A stretch of 64,000 nt of DNA from Flavobacterium pectinovorum (lineage in GTDB: Bacteria; Bacteroidota; Bacteroidia; Flavobacteriales; Flavobacteriaceae): NCBI RefSeq assembly GCF_900142715.1, contig NZ_FRBX01000001.1:124001-188000 (forward strand), written 5' to 3'. The stretch's first letter is position 1. Every line of letters begins with the position of its first letter. A model generated the notes under the pieces. The model searched no databases and was not told the DNA's origin. It worked only from the letters and a program-made list of their open reading frames with translations. Of the stretch, positions 26,988-35,805 are shown piece after piece. The position numbers and the translations under genes are program-made.

Positions 26988-29216
26988 ATGAAAAAACTTT
27001 TCTTACAAGTTCTACTTTTTCTTTGCAGTTATGTTGCAATTGGCCAAAAAACGCTGTTTACGCCCACAGAATGGAGTGATCCCAATAACGAGTTTTATAA
27101 TAAAGTATCCAGTAGCAGAAAATATGAATCTACAAATTTTGTGGTTTATTGGGGAGATAAAGTTGGCACAAATCCGTCAACTTATTCAGATCCTGCGTTG
27201 AGGTTTACACCAAAATCGGTTGCCGATACGCTTGAAACAAGTTTTAAGCGCTATATAACCGATTTGCACTTTATTAATAATGCTTCAACAACAAATTTCG
27301 GCAAGTACAAGATCATTATTATGATGATGAATACCTGGAATTCTACAGATCCGCGTTTAGAAGCGTTTGCGCAGGCAAGTTCGTTTAGCAATACGATTGG
27401 AGCCATGTTTGTTCATCCGGAAGCCACGAGAGATGGAGGTGCATTATCCCACGAGTTTGCCCATACGCTGCAAATGATGATGCGTATTCAGGAAAATCCG
27501 GGTAACGGAACCGCATTTTCAGGATATGATTGGGCTGGCCCTTTCTTTGAAGGACATGCTAATTTCATGAGAGCTCAGGCCTATTCTCAATGGGCAGAGA
27601 TCGATGGAACTTTAACCCGCTGGATACAGACCAAACATTTTATGTGGTCTTCTACCAGGCATCATTACACCAATTTTCATTTAATGTATTATGTGCAGGA
27701 AAAAGAAGGTTTTGATTTTACCCGAAGAATGTGGGCAGAATCTATCAATGAAGAACATCCGCTTCAAACAATTAAGAGGCTAAAAGGTTTTACACAAGAC
27801 CAACTAGACGATTATCTTTGGGGATATGCCCAACGACAACCGGCATTTGATTATCCTATTCAATGGAATTCCCAAATAAATACGACCAGCAATTTTGGTA
27901 AAACAATCAGAAACGTTTACAATAGTATAAAAACCAATATGCCGCGTTATACCAGCAGACAATACACACTGTTAACAAAAGTAGCAGGTACTACAGATCA
28001 ATATTATACCAATAATGACTGGGCTCCACAGGATTATGGAATGAATGTAATTCCATTATACCCAACATGTACGGGAACACAGAAGAAAGTTACGATTAAA
28101 TTTAAAGGACATACAGAGGTTAATCCAACTCAGGCCGGCTGGAGATATGGTTTTGTAACGACAAAAGCAGACGGTACAGTATCTCGTTACAGCCCGATGT
28201 ATAAAACGGATGGAGAAGCTTCTTTTACCTTAAATACTTCTACTGAAACGGGTATTTTTCTGGTAGTGTTCTCAGCACCAAAAGTTCATGTCAATTACAA
28301 TATGGATGAGGGTTACCCTAAGCAGAGAAGATATCCTTATGAACTAAAAATTGCAAATGCAACTCCAGAAGGATTTCAGCCTGCCGCCAATTTTAGAAGT
28401 TTTCTTAAAACAAATGGTCATTTGCATACTAACGGAGGAGGATGGGTATCCAATAATGCGACTGTTGCATCAACAGTTTATGTTGGTCCTTATGCAGTTG
28501 TCAGAGCCGGTAGTATTTCGGGAAATGCCCGTATAGAAGATTATGCAATGGTCGATGGAGGAACTATAAATGGTAATGCAATTGTAAGAGGAAATGCATG
28601 TGTTTACAATGCAACGTTATCCAATAGTGCCATTGTTGAAGGTAATGCCTGGATGGAAGGCGGTTCTGTAGCCAATACAGCCAATATTAAAGGAAATGCG
28701 ATGCTGTTTGCCGGTAATTTTGGAAGTTCAGTTGTAGTGGGTGGAGATGCAGAAATAGGTAGTTGCTCAACTCCGGGTGTTTATTTGCAATTTCCTTACT
28801 GGAGAAATGGCAGAACAGATTGTGATGGCAAAGGAGCCAGCGATGCTTCGAACATTGATATAAATGCGACTTTCACCAATTTCACGGCCGCACAAATGGC
28901 TTTTAGTACAACACCAAACTGTACAGTAAGCACGCTTGCTGCAAGTAAGGCAGTCGATTCAGAAGAAGATTTGAGTGTTTACCCAAATCCAACATCAGGA
29001 AGTATAAATATAACCTTTATGCAGACTGAACAGCAAAAAGTAACGATTTCATTATTTAACATTAGTGGGCATAAGTTAAATGTCATTACCGATCAAACCT
29101 ATGATGTTGGCAGAATTGAAATTCCGTTCAATTGCAGTCATTTGATTAAAGGTGTTTATCTTTTAAAAATCCAAACAGGAGATACTATTGTAAATAAATC
29201 ATTTATTAAACAATAA
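26988..29216 (+). CDS. DUF6055-like HExxH metalloprotease with left-handed beta-helix and T9SS sorting domain
   Basis: A 742-residue protein with a signal peptide ending VAIGQ. A gluzincin-like zinc site is visible: HEFAH at 155-159 in GGALSHEFAHT, with Glu188 in PFFEGHANFM as probable third ligand. The region around residues 490-600 is built of short repeats (GNARIEDYAMV, GNAIVRGNACV, NSAIVEGNAWM), typical of hexapeptide left-handed beta-helices. The last 80 residues (YPNPTSGSINI..., ending GVYLLKIQTG...VNKSFIKQ) are a type A sorting domain for type IX secretion. The N-terminal part resembles DUF6055, recognised from memory. It should act outside the cell, bound or released, on proteins. It ends at a strong bidirectional terminator. 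Confidence 0.72.
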   Translation: MKKLFLQVLLFLCSYVAIGQKTLFTPTEWSDPNNEFYNKVSSSRKYESTNFVVYWGDKVGTNPSTYSDPALRFTPKSVADTLETSFKRYITDLHFINNASTTNFGKYKIIIMMMNTWNSTDPRLEAFAQASSFSNTIGAMFVHPEATRDGGALSHEFAHTLQMMMRIQENPGNGTAFSGYDWAGPFFEGHANFMRAQAYSQWAEIDGTLTRWIQTKHFMWSSTRHHYTNFHLMYYVQEKEGFDFTRRMWAESINEEHPLQTIKRLKGFTQDQLDDYLWGYAQRQPAFDYPIQWNSQINTTSNFGKTIRNVYNSIKTNMPRYTSRQYTLLTKVAGTTDQYYTNNDWAPQDYGMNVIPLYPTCTGTQKKVTIKFKGHTEVNPTQAGWRYGFVTTKADGTVSRYSPMYKTDGEASFTLNTSTETGIFLVVFSAPKVHVNYNMDEGYPKQRRYPYELKIANATPEGFQPAANFRSFLKTNGHLHTNGGGWVSNNATVASTVYVGPYAVVRAGSISGNARIEDYAMVDGGTINGNAIVRGNACVYNATLSNSAIVEGNAWMEGGSVANTANIKGNAMLFAGNFGSSVVVGGDAEIGSCSTPGVYLQFPYWRNGRTDCDGKGASDASNIDINATFTNFTAAQMAFSTTPNCTVSTLAASKAVDSEEDLSVYPNPTSGSINITFMQTEQQKVTISLFNISGHKLNVITDQTYDVGRIEIPFNCSHLIKGVYLLKIQTGDTIVNKSFIKQ

Positions 29217-29294
29217 GAGACTAAACTTCTTAAATTAAATACCTCGGTTCATTTTTTTATGAGGATTGAATTTCCTTATGTTTGATGCGAAATT

Positions 29295-29334
29295 AAAGAG
29301 CCTGCAAAATATTTATTTTGCAGGCTCTTTTTTA
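29295..29334. terminator. Bidirectional terminator between convergent genes
   Basis: AAAGAGCCTGCAAAAT at 29295-29310 and ATTTTGCAGGCTCTTT at 29315-29330 form a perfect 16-bp stem with a four-base loop, flanked by A-rich and T-rich tails. It serves the metalloprotease gene (+) and the sulfatase gene (-). Confidence 0.9.
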
Positions 29335-29444
29335 GTTTAAATAAATCTATAGTTGGTTTTCAGGTTTTATTTACCGCATCCGAATTATTTTATTTATCCA
29401 AGACCAGGAAATCAGCTTTGTTGTAGAATTATAAATATAAAGTC

Positions 29445-30857
29445 CTACCACGGGAATACTTGACTTTCTATGTGAGCTTCATTCATAAAGAGGGCAATTT
29501 TTTTAACTATATCAGGATGTTTTAGTGCAATATCATGTTTTTCCTGAGGATCGGAACTAAGATCGTACAATGCAATTACTGCGTTTTTATCTTTTATAAC
29601 GTTCAGTCGGATTCCTTTCCAATTTTCATAGCGGACCGCTTGTTTACCTCCTCCTTCATGAAACTCCCAGTAAAGGTATTCATGAGTATTTTGGTTTTTA
29701 TTGCCCGTAAGTGCGTTGGTAAAAGAAATTCCGTCAATGTGTTCTGGACTTTTACTGCCCGTGATTTCTGATAAAGTAGGCATGATATCCCAAAATGCAC
29801 CTACGAAATCACTGCTTTGACCAGCCTTAATAACTTTCGGCCATTTGGCAACAAAAGGAACCCTGATGCCGCCTTCATACAAATCACGTTTAATGCCCCG
29901 GAAACCTGCAGCGCTGTTGAAAAAGTCAGGATCTGCTCCACCTTCTTTGTGAGGGCCATTATCACTGGTAAATATAATTAGTGTATTTTCTTCTAATCCT
30001 AATTCCTTCAATTTAGCAATAACCTGTCCAACATAGAGATCCAAACGAGTTACCATTGCTGCAAATGTGGCATGCGGGTATTGTTGAGAAACATATCCTG
30101 TAGGTTTTGCGTTTGTTCCGTAGTCAAAACCTTTAAAAGGTTTTTCATCAAACTTTCCTTTATAATAACGAAAAATACTATCGTTGGGTACAATAAGTTC
30201 AGCGTGAGGTAATATGTAAGGTAAAAAAAGAAAAAAGGGTTCCTCCTTATTTTTATCAATAAATGCTAATGCCTGCTGTTGGGTTAAGTCAGGTGCGTAT
30301 TCTTTAAGGGATTCTAATTTACCATTTTCTTTCAATATTACTTTCTCCTGATCGTTCCATAAATGCTCAGGGTAGTATCGATGTGCCAGAGACTGGCAGT
30401 TATAGCCAAAGAAATGATCAAATCCCTGTCGGTTTGGATCTCCCTGTGATCCAACAGGTCCAAGTCCCCATTTGCCGTAGGCGCCTGTTTTGTACCCGCT
30501 TTTCTTTAATACTTCAGCCAGCGTTACAATTGTATCAGGTATTGGGTACTGTCCTTCGGGTTCAACACCCAAATTACCACGAATAAAAGTATGCCCGGTA
30601 TGTTTACCGGTCATTAAGGAGGACCTTGATGGAGCACATACGGCAGTGCCAGCATAAAATTGTTTTAGTGTAATTCCGTCATTTGCCAATCGGTCCAGAT
30701 TTGGGGTTTTAATCAGTTTCTGCCCATTAAAGCCCACATCTCCGTAGCCCAGATCATCAGCCAGTATCAGTACAATGTTTGGTTTTTTATTCTGCGATAA
30801 AACAGTAACAATACAGCATGGCAGAAGAAATAGGATTATTAATAATTTTTTTTTCAT
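29445..30857 (-). CDS. Secreted type I sulfatase (arylsulfatase family S1)
   Basis: A 470-residue protein with a signal peptide ending TVLSQ. It begins with the sulfatase metal-binding stretch NIVLILADDLGYGDVG. The formylglycine signature is Cys74 in AVCAPSRSSLMTGKHTG, so it needs an anaerobic or FGE-type maturase encoded elsewhere. The GKWGLG and TSDNGPHKEGG motifs match the family. It hydrolyses sulfate esters, probably on a glycan; the position on the sugar cannot be read. It is divergent from the hybrid regulator at 31304, whose spacer contains a shared 12-bp inverted repeat. If it belongs to the same regulon, the PUL substrate may be partly sulfated, as in algal or seagrass arabinogalactans. 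Confidence 0.88.
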   Translation of the reverse strand: MKKKLLIILFLLPCCIVTVLSQNKKPNIVLILADDLGYGDVGFNGQKLIKTPNLDRLANDGITLKQFYAGTAVCAPSRSSLMTGKHTGHTFIRGNLGVEPEGQYPIPDTIVTLAEVLKKSGYKTGAYGKWGLGPVGSQGDPNRQGFDHFFGYNCQSLAHRYYPEHLWNDQEKVILKENGKLESLKEYAPDLTQQQALAFIDKNKEEPFFLFLPYILPHAELIVPNDSIFRYYKGKFDEKPFKGFDYGTNAKPTGYVSQQYPHATFAAMVTRLDLYVGQVIAKLKELGLEENTLIIFTSDNGPHKEGGADPDFFNSAAGFRGIKRDLYEGGIRVPFVAKWPKVIKAGQSSDFVGAFWDIMPTLSEITGSKSPEHIDGISFTNALTGNKNQNTHEYLYWEFHEGGGKQAVRYENWKGIRLNVIKDKNAVIALYDLSSDPQEKHDIALKHPDIVKKIALFMNEAHIESQVFPW

Positions 30858-31145
30858 CTAATAGTATTTGATTAATATTGAATTCTGTGATTATTAATAT
30901 CATTGAAAAAATAACGGGAAACCTGCATTCAATTCGTTTCGTTTTTCTAATTTATATGTTATTGTATTAGTTATAGTCTTTGTTCAATGATTAATATAGT
31001 TGTAAATTCAAACAACTGATTATAAAGACTAATCTAAGAATTTTTTTGTATATCCTTAATGCATTAAAAAATATTTAGACAGCAAGATCATTCGGTATAA
31101 ATTAAATAAATTTTACTGATTTACTGTTTGCCAGTAAAATGTTTG

Positions 31146-31157
31146 AACAAGTACAAT
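31146..31157 (-). promoter_or_regulatory. Candidate hybrid-regulator binding site (TGTACTTGTT motif, minus orientation)
   Basis: AACAAGTACAAT here is the exact reverse complement of ATTGTACTTGTT at 31269-31280. It lies about 290 bp upstream of the sulfatase start. A third copy of the core lies at 35500-35510. Confidence 0.4.
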
Positions 31158-31268
31158 CTAATTATGTTTTTTTTAACTACAAGAAGAGTCTTGTTAATAA
31201 TTAAATAAATTACTAAATATGAAATTTAAGAGTAATTTAATGTAAAATATCTATAAAATTAACTTATA

Positions 31269-31280
31269 ATTGTACTTGTT
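31269..31280 (+). promoter_or_regulatory. Candidate hybrid-regulator binding site (TGTACTTGTT motif) before the regulator gene
   Basis: ATTGTACTTGTT ends 23 bp before the TTG start of the hybrid regulator, which suggests autoregulation. The sequence forms a perfect 12-bp inverted pair with 31146-31157 and recurs in the spacer after the regulator. Confidence 0.4.
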
Positions 31281-31303
31281 ACACCTGGCAAAAACATTTT
31301 ATT

Positions 31304-34300
31304 TTGAAGTATTTTGTTTTACATCTTCTTTTTTTAATAGGTTTTTCTTCTGTAGGTTTTACACAAGATAATCCTATAAAATTTCTTGATATTTCTGATG
31401 GTCTGTCTAATAATTCGGTAACCACCATTTTTCAGGATAGTGATGGTTATCTTTGGTTTGGAACTTATGACGGATTGAACCGCTATGATGGCTATAATTT
31501 CAAAGTTTTCCGTAACAGAATCAACGATAAAAAATCATTACTCTTTAATACGATTTATAATATCGAAGGCGATTCCCGAAAAAACATTTGGGTTGGAGGT
31601 TCCAACGGGATTTGTATTTACAGTAAAACCACAGCGACATTTCATCCTGTTGAATATACCTCTTCAAACAAAAAAAATAAAGTTTTAAAAGATATAATTC
31701 ACCAGATGCGATCAGTGTCTGAGAATTTAGTTTTAGTTGCCTCTCAGAATTTAGGATTAATTGCTTTTGAGAACGGTTCTTTCATCGGAAAACAAATTCC
31801 GCTTAAAGTTTTGGACAATAACATTAGTATTGATAATTACGATGCAATTGCCCTTCAGGACGACAAAAAGAAGGAGCATTGTTGGGTTCATGTACGAAAT
31901 ATTGGAATCTGTAGTTACAATTACAAATCAAAAACCTTAAAGGTAGTTTTTCCGTTTTCTAAAGAAGTAAAATCAATGAAATTGGCTTCTGACGGAAATC
32001 TTTGGCTGGGAACTGATGAAGGCATTTTTCTCTTTAATACCAAATCAGGAGTTCTTTCAGATAATTATTTTTCGAATAAATGCAGCGTTACCGACATTCT
32101 ATTGGGAAAGAAAAAGGAAATCTTGATTACCACAGACGGTTGCGGCATCTACAAAATCATCGGAACAAATAAAAAAGCAATTCCATATAATGTTATAAAT
32201 GGCGTACAGCTGGCCAAAAGCAACTCAGTCTGGAGCTTATACGAAGACAAAGCAGGCAATAAATGGTTTGGTTCTTTGCGCGGCGGTATAAGTATGCTCA
32301 GCAGCACACCTAAATATTTTAAAAGTATTCGTTATAACGCCACAAATCCGGCAGAGAATTTTATTTTATCTTTTTGTGAAGACGAAAAGAAAAATTTATG
32401 GGTCGGGACAGATGGTGCAGGATTGAAATATTGGAACCGAAAAAACAATACGTACACTAATTACAGCAACAAGCTTTCGAGTTCTTTTATTACAGGAATT
32501 GTACGTGATACTAATAATGAAATTTGGCTATCGACATGGAATGGCGGAGTAAACAAAATCAATCCCAGAAATAATTCAGTTACGCAATATTCTTGTTTTA
32601 ATCCTTTCACCAAACAAATCGAGAAGAAAATTTGGCTCGTTTATAAGGATTCAAAAGCAAATATTTGGGCCAGCGCTACAAACGAAGGTTCATTATATCT
32701 TTTCGACAGACCAAAAAATACTTTTATTCTTTTCGATAAATCAATTACAAATTTGCAATGTTTGACCGAAACAAGCGACGGGAAACTTTTGGGAGGAAAT
32801 TATACGAGTCTGTTTTCTTTGGAGAAAAACACCAGAAAAATCACTAAAACGAATATCGGGAATCCTGTAAGATGTATTCATGAAGACAAGGATAAAAATC
32901 TATGGCTGGGAACCCAGGAAGGCGGATTATTATTGTTCGACCGAAAAACAAATACTTTTAAAAGGCTAACTACAGATGATGGTTTGCCTTCGAATACAAT
33001 TTTAAGAATGCTCGAAGACAATGAAGGCAATCTTTGGATGAGTACGTACAATGGCGTTTGTCGATTCGATAAAAAAAGAAAAACTTTCCGTAATTTCTCT
33101 GTAAATGATGGTTTACAAAGCAATCAATTCAGTTTTAATGCCGGAATTAAATTATCTACAGGCGAGTTTCTGTTTGGCGGAATTAATGGTTTCAATATAT
33201 TTTTTCCCGAAGCAATCAAAGGATTTAATCAGCAGAATAATTTATTGCTGACCGATTTTTACGTAAACAATCAGCCTATTGAAGAAAGCAAAAATGATTT
33301 GGTATCTAAATGGGAATCGGGTAAAATAAAAGAAGTAAATCTTCCTTACGATCAAACCACTTTATCGCTGGAGTTTGTTGCTTTAGATTACAATAATGCC
33401 GACAAAATAAATTATGCGTATTATTTAGAAGGCTGGGATGCGCAATGGAATTATGTGGGTCAGGCCCGAAAAGCAAATTACGCCAGATTAACCGAAGGGA
33501 AATATACTTTTAAAGTAAAAACTACCAACTTTAAAGGAGGATGGAACAAAGAAATAAGCCTTGTAACAATCGAAATTTTACCGCCATGGTACAGAACATG
33601 GTGGGCATATACGTTGTATTTATTGGCTATGGCAGGGATTCTTTTTGCCTATTTGGAATATCATAAAAATAAGGAAAAACTAAAATATAAAGTAAAAATA
33701 GCCGAGCTGGAAAGTAAGAAAGAAAAGGAAGTTGCCGAAAAACAATCGTCGATGTTTACGTATATCTCACACGAGTTTAGAACGCCGCTTTCGCTAATTA
33801 TAAATCCGCTCAAAAAAGCAGTTCAGAAAGAAAGTGTTCAAAATGGTTCTTCCGGAAGCGATTTGGCAATTGCACATCGAAATGCCCGCAGGCTTTTGAG
33901 TTTGGTAGATCAGCTGCTTCTTTTTCGAAAAGCCGAAAATGACGCTGATTCGCTCAGATTATCAAATATAAATGTAAATAATCTTTGCAATGAAGTGTAT
34001 CAATGCTTTGTAAATCAGGCAAAAGAGAAAAACATTACTTATCAATTTTCTATTCCGGAACATGATATTGAAATTATTGGAGATTATGAAAAAATAGAAA
34101 TTTCCTTATTTAATTTAATGTCAAATGCCTTTAAATACACACCAATTGGAGGGGAAATTAATCTGAAACTTTCTGAAAATACAAATGAAGTTATCCTGGA
34201 AATTTCAGATAGTGGCGATGGAATTGAAAAGAAAGATATCGACGTTATTTTTGAAAAATTCAAACAGATCAACTCAAAAGTGTCTGTTGGAACAGGTTTT

Positions 34301-35353
34301 GGAATTGGACTTTATATTGTAAAATATTTTGTAAACAAACACAAGGGAACAGTAAACTGTAGCAGTGAACCAGGAAAAGGAAGCACTTTTACCTTGACGT
34401 TCCTTAAAGGAAACAGTCATTTTGAAGATATTGAAATTACTGATGTTGTTGCAACAAGAAGCCAGTTGTTTGATGAATTGATCATTGATGATTCAGAAGA
34501 AAACAATCAGTCTTTAAATAATACGGTTTCAGAAAGTGATTTTCAGAAAATTATGCTTACTGATAAACGTACCGTTTTAATAATAGATGATAATGCAGAA
34601 ATTAGGGCCTATCTAATCAAATTATTTTCAAAAAACTACATTGTTTATAATGCTGAAAATGGAGAAGAGGGCTTGAAAATGACCAAAAAACATATGCCTG
34701 ATCTGGTTATCAGCGATATTACGATGGAACATATGGACGGTCTCGAATTATGCCGAAAAATAAAAGAAAGTGATAGTTTATCTCATATTCCTGTTATTTT
34801 ATTGACGGCGTCCAAAAATACCGAAACGCATTTACAGGGAATCACAGATGGTGCAGATGATTATATTACAAAACCGTTTGATGATGATATACTCGTAGCA
34901 CGTGTGGAGTCATTATTGCGAAACAGAAGTAATCTGCGAACTTATTTCTTAGACAGTATAACACTTAGGGAAAACTCACAAAAAGTTCCGGTTGAATATC
35001 AGGAAATCCTGAAAAAGTGTATCGATATTGTCGAAGCCAATATTCATAAAAAAGATTTTACGATTAAGAATTTTGCACTCGAAATGGGAATGAGCCATAG
35101 AACTCTTTATACCAAAATCAAGATCATTTCAGGCCAGACTTTAAATGCTTTTATTCGTTCGCTCAGAATTCGAAGAGCGGCAATGTTAATGTTGACAGAA
35201 GATATGAATATTGCACAGGCAAGTGCAGAAGTTGGTTTTGAAGATCCAAAATATTTCAGACAGCAGTTTGTCAAACTCTTCGGAATGACACCTTCAGAAT
35301 ACATTAAAAAGTATAAAAATTCGTTTAATTCTGACCTGAATATTATCAAATAA
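31304..35353 (+). CDS. Hybrid two-component system sensor/regulator (HTCS) of the SusC/SusD locus
   Basis: A 1349-residue one-protein phosphorelay. A signal peptide (ending GFTQ) precedes periplasmic two-component propeller repeats (about 25-690, e.g. GYLWFGTYDGLNRYDG) and a Y_Y_Y domain (about 690-755). A membrane helix lies near 765-785. The cytoplasmic part has HisKA with His823 in SHEFRTP, a HATPase (NAFKYT, GTGFGIGLYIV), a receiver with Asp1138 in VISDITMEHMDG, and a C-terminal AraC HTH. The start is TTG at 31304, supported because the signal peptide begins there and no ATG is available. HTCS proteins sense oligosaccharides and activate the adjacent PUL, here 35806-51486. Confidence 0.92.
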   Translation: MKYFVLHLLFLIGFSSVGFTQDNPIKFLDISDGLSNNSVTTIFQDSDGYLWFGTYDGLNRYDGYNFKVFRNRINDKKSLLFNTIYNIEGDSRKNIWVGGSNGICIYSKTTATFHPVEYTSSNKKNKVLKDIIHQMRSVSENLVLVASQNLGLIAFENGSFIGKQIPLKVLDNNISIDNYDAIALQDDKKKEHCWVHVRNIGICSYNYKSKTLKVVFPFSKEVKSMKLASDGNLWLGTDEGIFLFNTKSGVLSDNYFSNKCSVTDILLGKKKEILITTDGCGIYKIIGTNKKAIPYNVINGVQLAKSNSVWSLYEDKAGNKWFGSLRGGISMLSSTPKYFKSIRYNATNPAENFILSFCEDEKKNLWVGTDGAGLKYWNRKNNTYTNYSNKLSSSFITGIVRDTNNEIWLSTWNGGVNKINPRNNSVTQYSCFNPFTKQIEKKIWLVYKDSKANIWASATNEGSLYLFDRPKNTFILFDKSITNLQCLTETSDGKLLGGNYTSLFSLEKNTRKITKTNIGNPVRCIHEDKDKNLWLGTQEGGLLLFDRKTNTFKRLTTDDGLPSNTILRMLEDNEGNLWMSTYNGVCRFDKKRKTFRNFSVNDGLQSNQFSFNAGIKLSTGEFLFGGINGFNIFFPEAIKGFNQQNNLLLTDFYVNNQPIEESKNDLVSKWESGKIKEVNLPYDQTTLSLEFVALDYNNADKINYAYYLEGWDAQWNYVGQARKANYARLTEGKYTFKVKTTNFKGGWNKEISLVTIEILPPWYRTWWAYTLYLLAMAGILFAYLEYHKNKEKLKYKVKIAELESKKEKEVAEKQSSMFTYISHEFRTPLSLIINPLKKAVQKESVQNGSSGSDLAIAHRNARRLLSLVDQLLLFRKAENDADSLRLSNINVNNLCNEVYQCFVNQAKEKNITYQFSIPEHDIEIIGDYEKIEISLFNLMSNAFKYTPIGGEINLKLSENTNEVILEISDSGDGIEKKDIDVIFEKFKQINSKVSVGTGFGIGLYIVKYFVNKHKGTVNCSSEPGKGSTFTLTFLKGNSHFEDIEITDVVATRSQLFDELIIDDSEENNQSLNNTVSESDFQKIMLTDKRTVLIIDDNAEIRAYLIKLFSKNYIVYNAENGEEGLKMTKKHMPDLVISDITMEHMDGLELCRKIKESDSLSHIPVILLTASKNTETHLQGITDGADDYITKPFDDDILVARVESLLRNRSNLRTYFLDSITLRENSQKVPVEYQEILKKCIDIVEANIHKKDFTIKNFALEMGMSHRTLYTKIKIISGQTLNAFIRSLRIRRAAMLMLTEDMNIAQASAEVGFEDPKYFRQQFVKLFGMTPSEYIKKYKNSFNSDLNIIK

Positions 35354-35805
35354 CAATCCTTTTATGTTTTTATTCTTTGAATACTCTTTTGCTTTTTATG
35401 CAGAAGAGTATAAAATTTTTAAAAAAAATCAAACGTTGTAGTTGTAGTTTGAGGATTGTTTAATAATTGCGAATTCCTGAAAAATACCCTATTATTTTTT
35501 TGTACTTGTTAATTTTAAATCCAAAATAATAGTTAATTTCCATTTTGACCTCCTTTTTTTTCCATTTTACCCCTCCTTAGAAGTCTGTATTACATATTTC
35601 TTTGCACTTATACGTTTAAGAAGAAAAAAAGAATATAAACCAAACTTTACTAGAATGACAAAAAACCACACCATTATCTTTTATTGTCCTATTTCTTTAT
35701 TATTAGAAAGACAATTTAGATGCTCTTCAAAAATGAGTTTATCTCATCTTCAACAAACAATTTTTTAGCATAAAAACTAACTAACCTAACCTTAAAATTA
35801 AAGAA
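35354..35805. other. Intergenic promoter region of the SusC/SusD operon
   Basis: A 452-bp stretch without an ORF. It carries the TGTACTTGTT motif at 35501-35510, overlapping the first of two GTTAATTT direct repeats (35508-35515 and 35532-35539, 24 bp apart). TTTCTTTG at 35597-35604 is a weak match to the Bacteroidota -7 element, leaving a leader of about 200 bases. No riboswitch-like structure was recognised. Confidence 0.55.
35500..35510 (+). promoter_or_regulatory. Candidate HTCS binding site upstream of the SusC/SusD operon
   Basis: TTGTACTTGTT is the third copy of the motif seen at 31146 and 31269. Its placement before the target operon is where an HTCS AraC domain would be expected to bind. 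Confidence 0.4.

Larger units (their letters stand above)
30858..31303. other. Divergent intergenic region between the sulfatase and hybrid-regulator genes
   Basis: This gene-free stretch of 446 bp is very AT-rich and must carry promoters for both divergent genes. The clear signals are the inverted 12-mers at 31146-31157 and 31269-31280. Both motif copies are followed, in their own reading direction, by a CTGGCAAA and an ACATTTTA stretch. I see no ORF or RNA gene. Confidence 0.6.
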
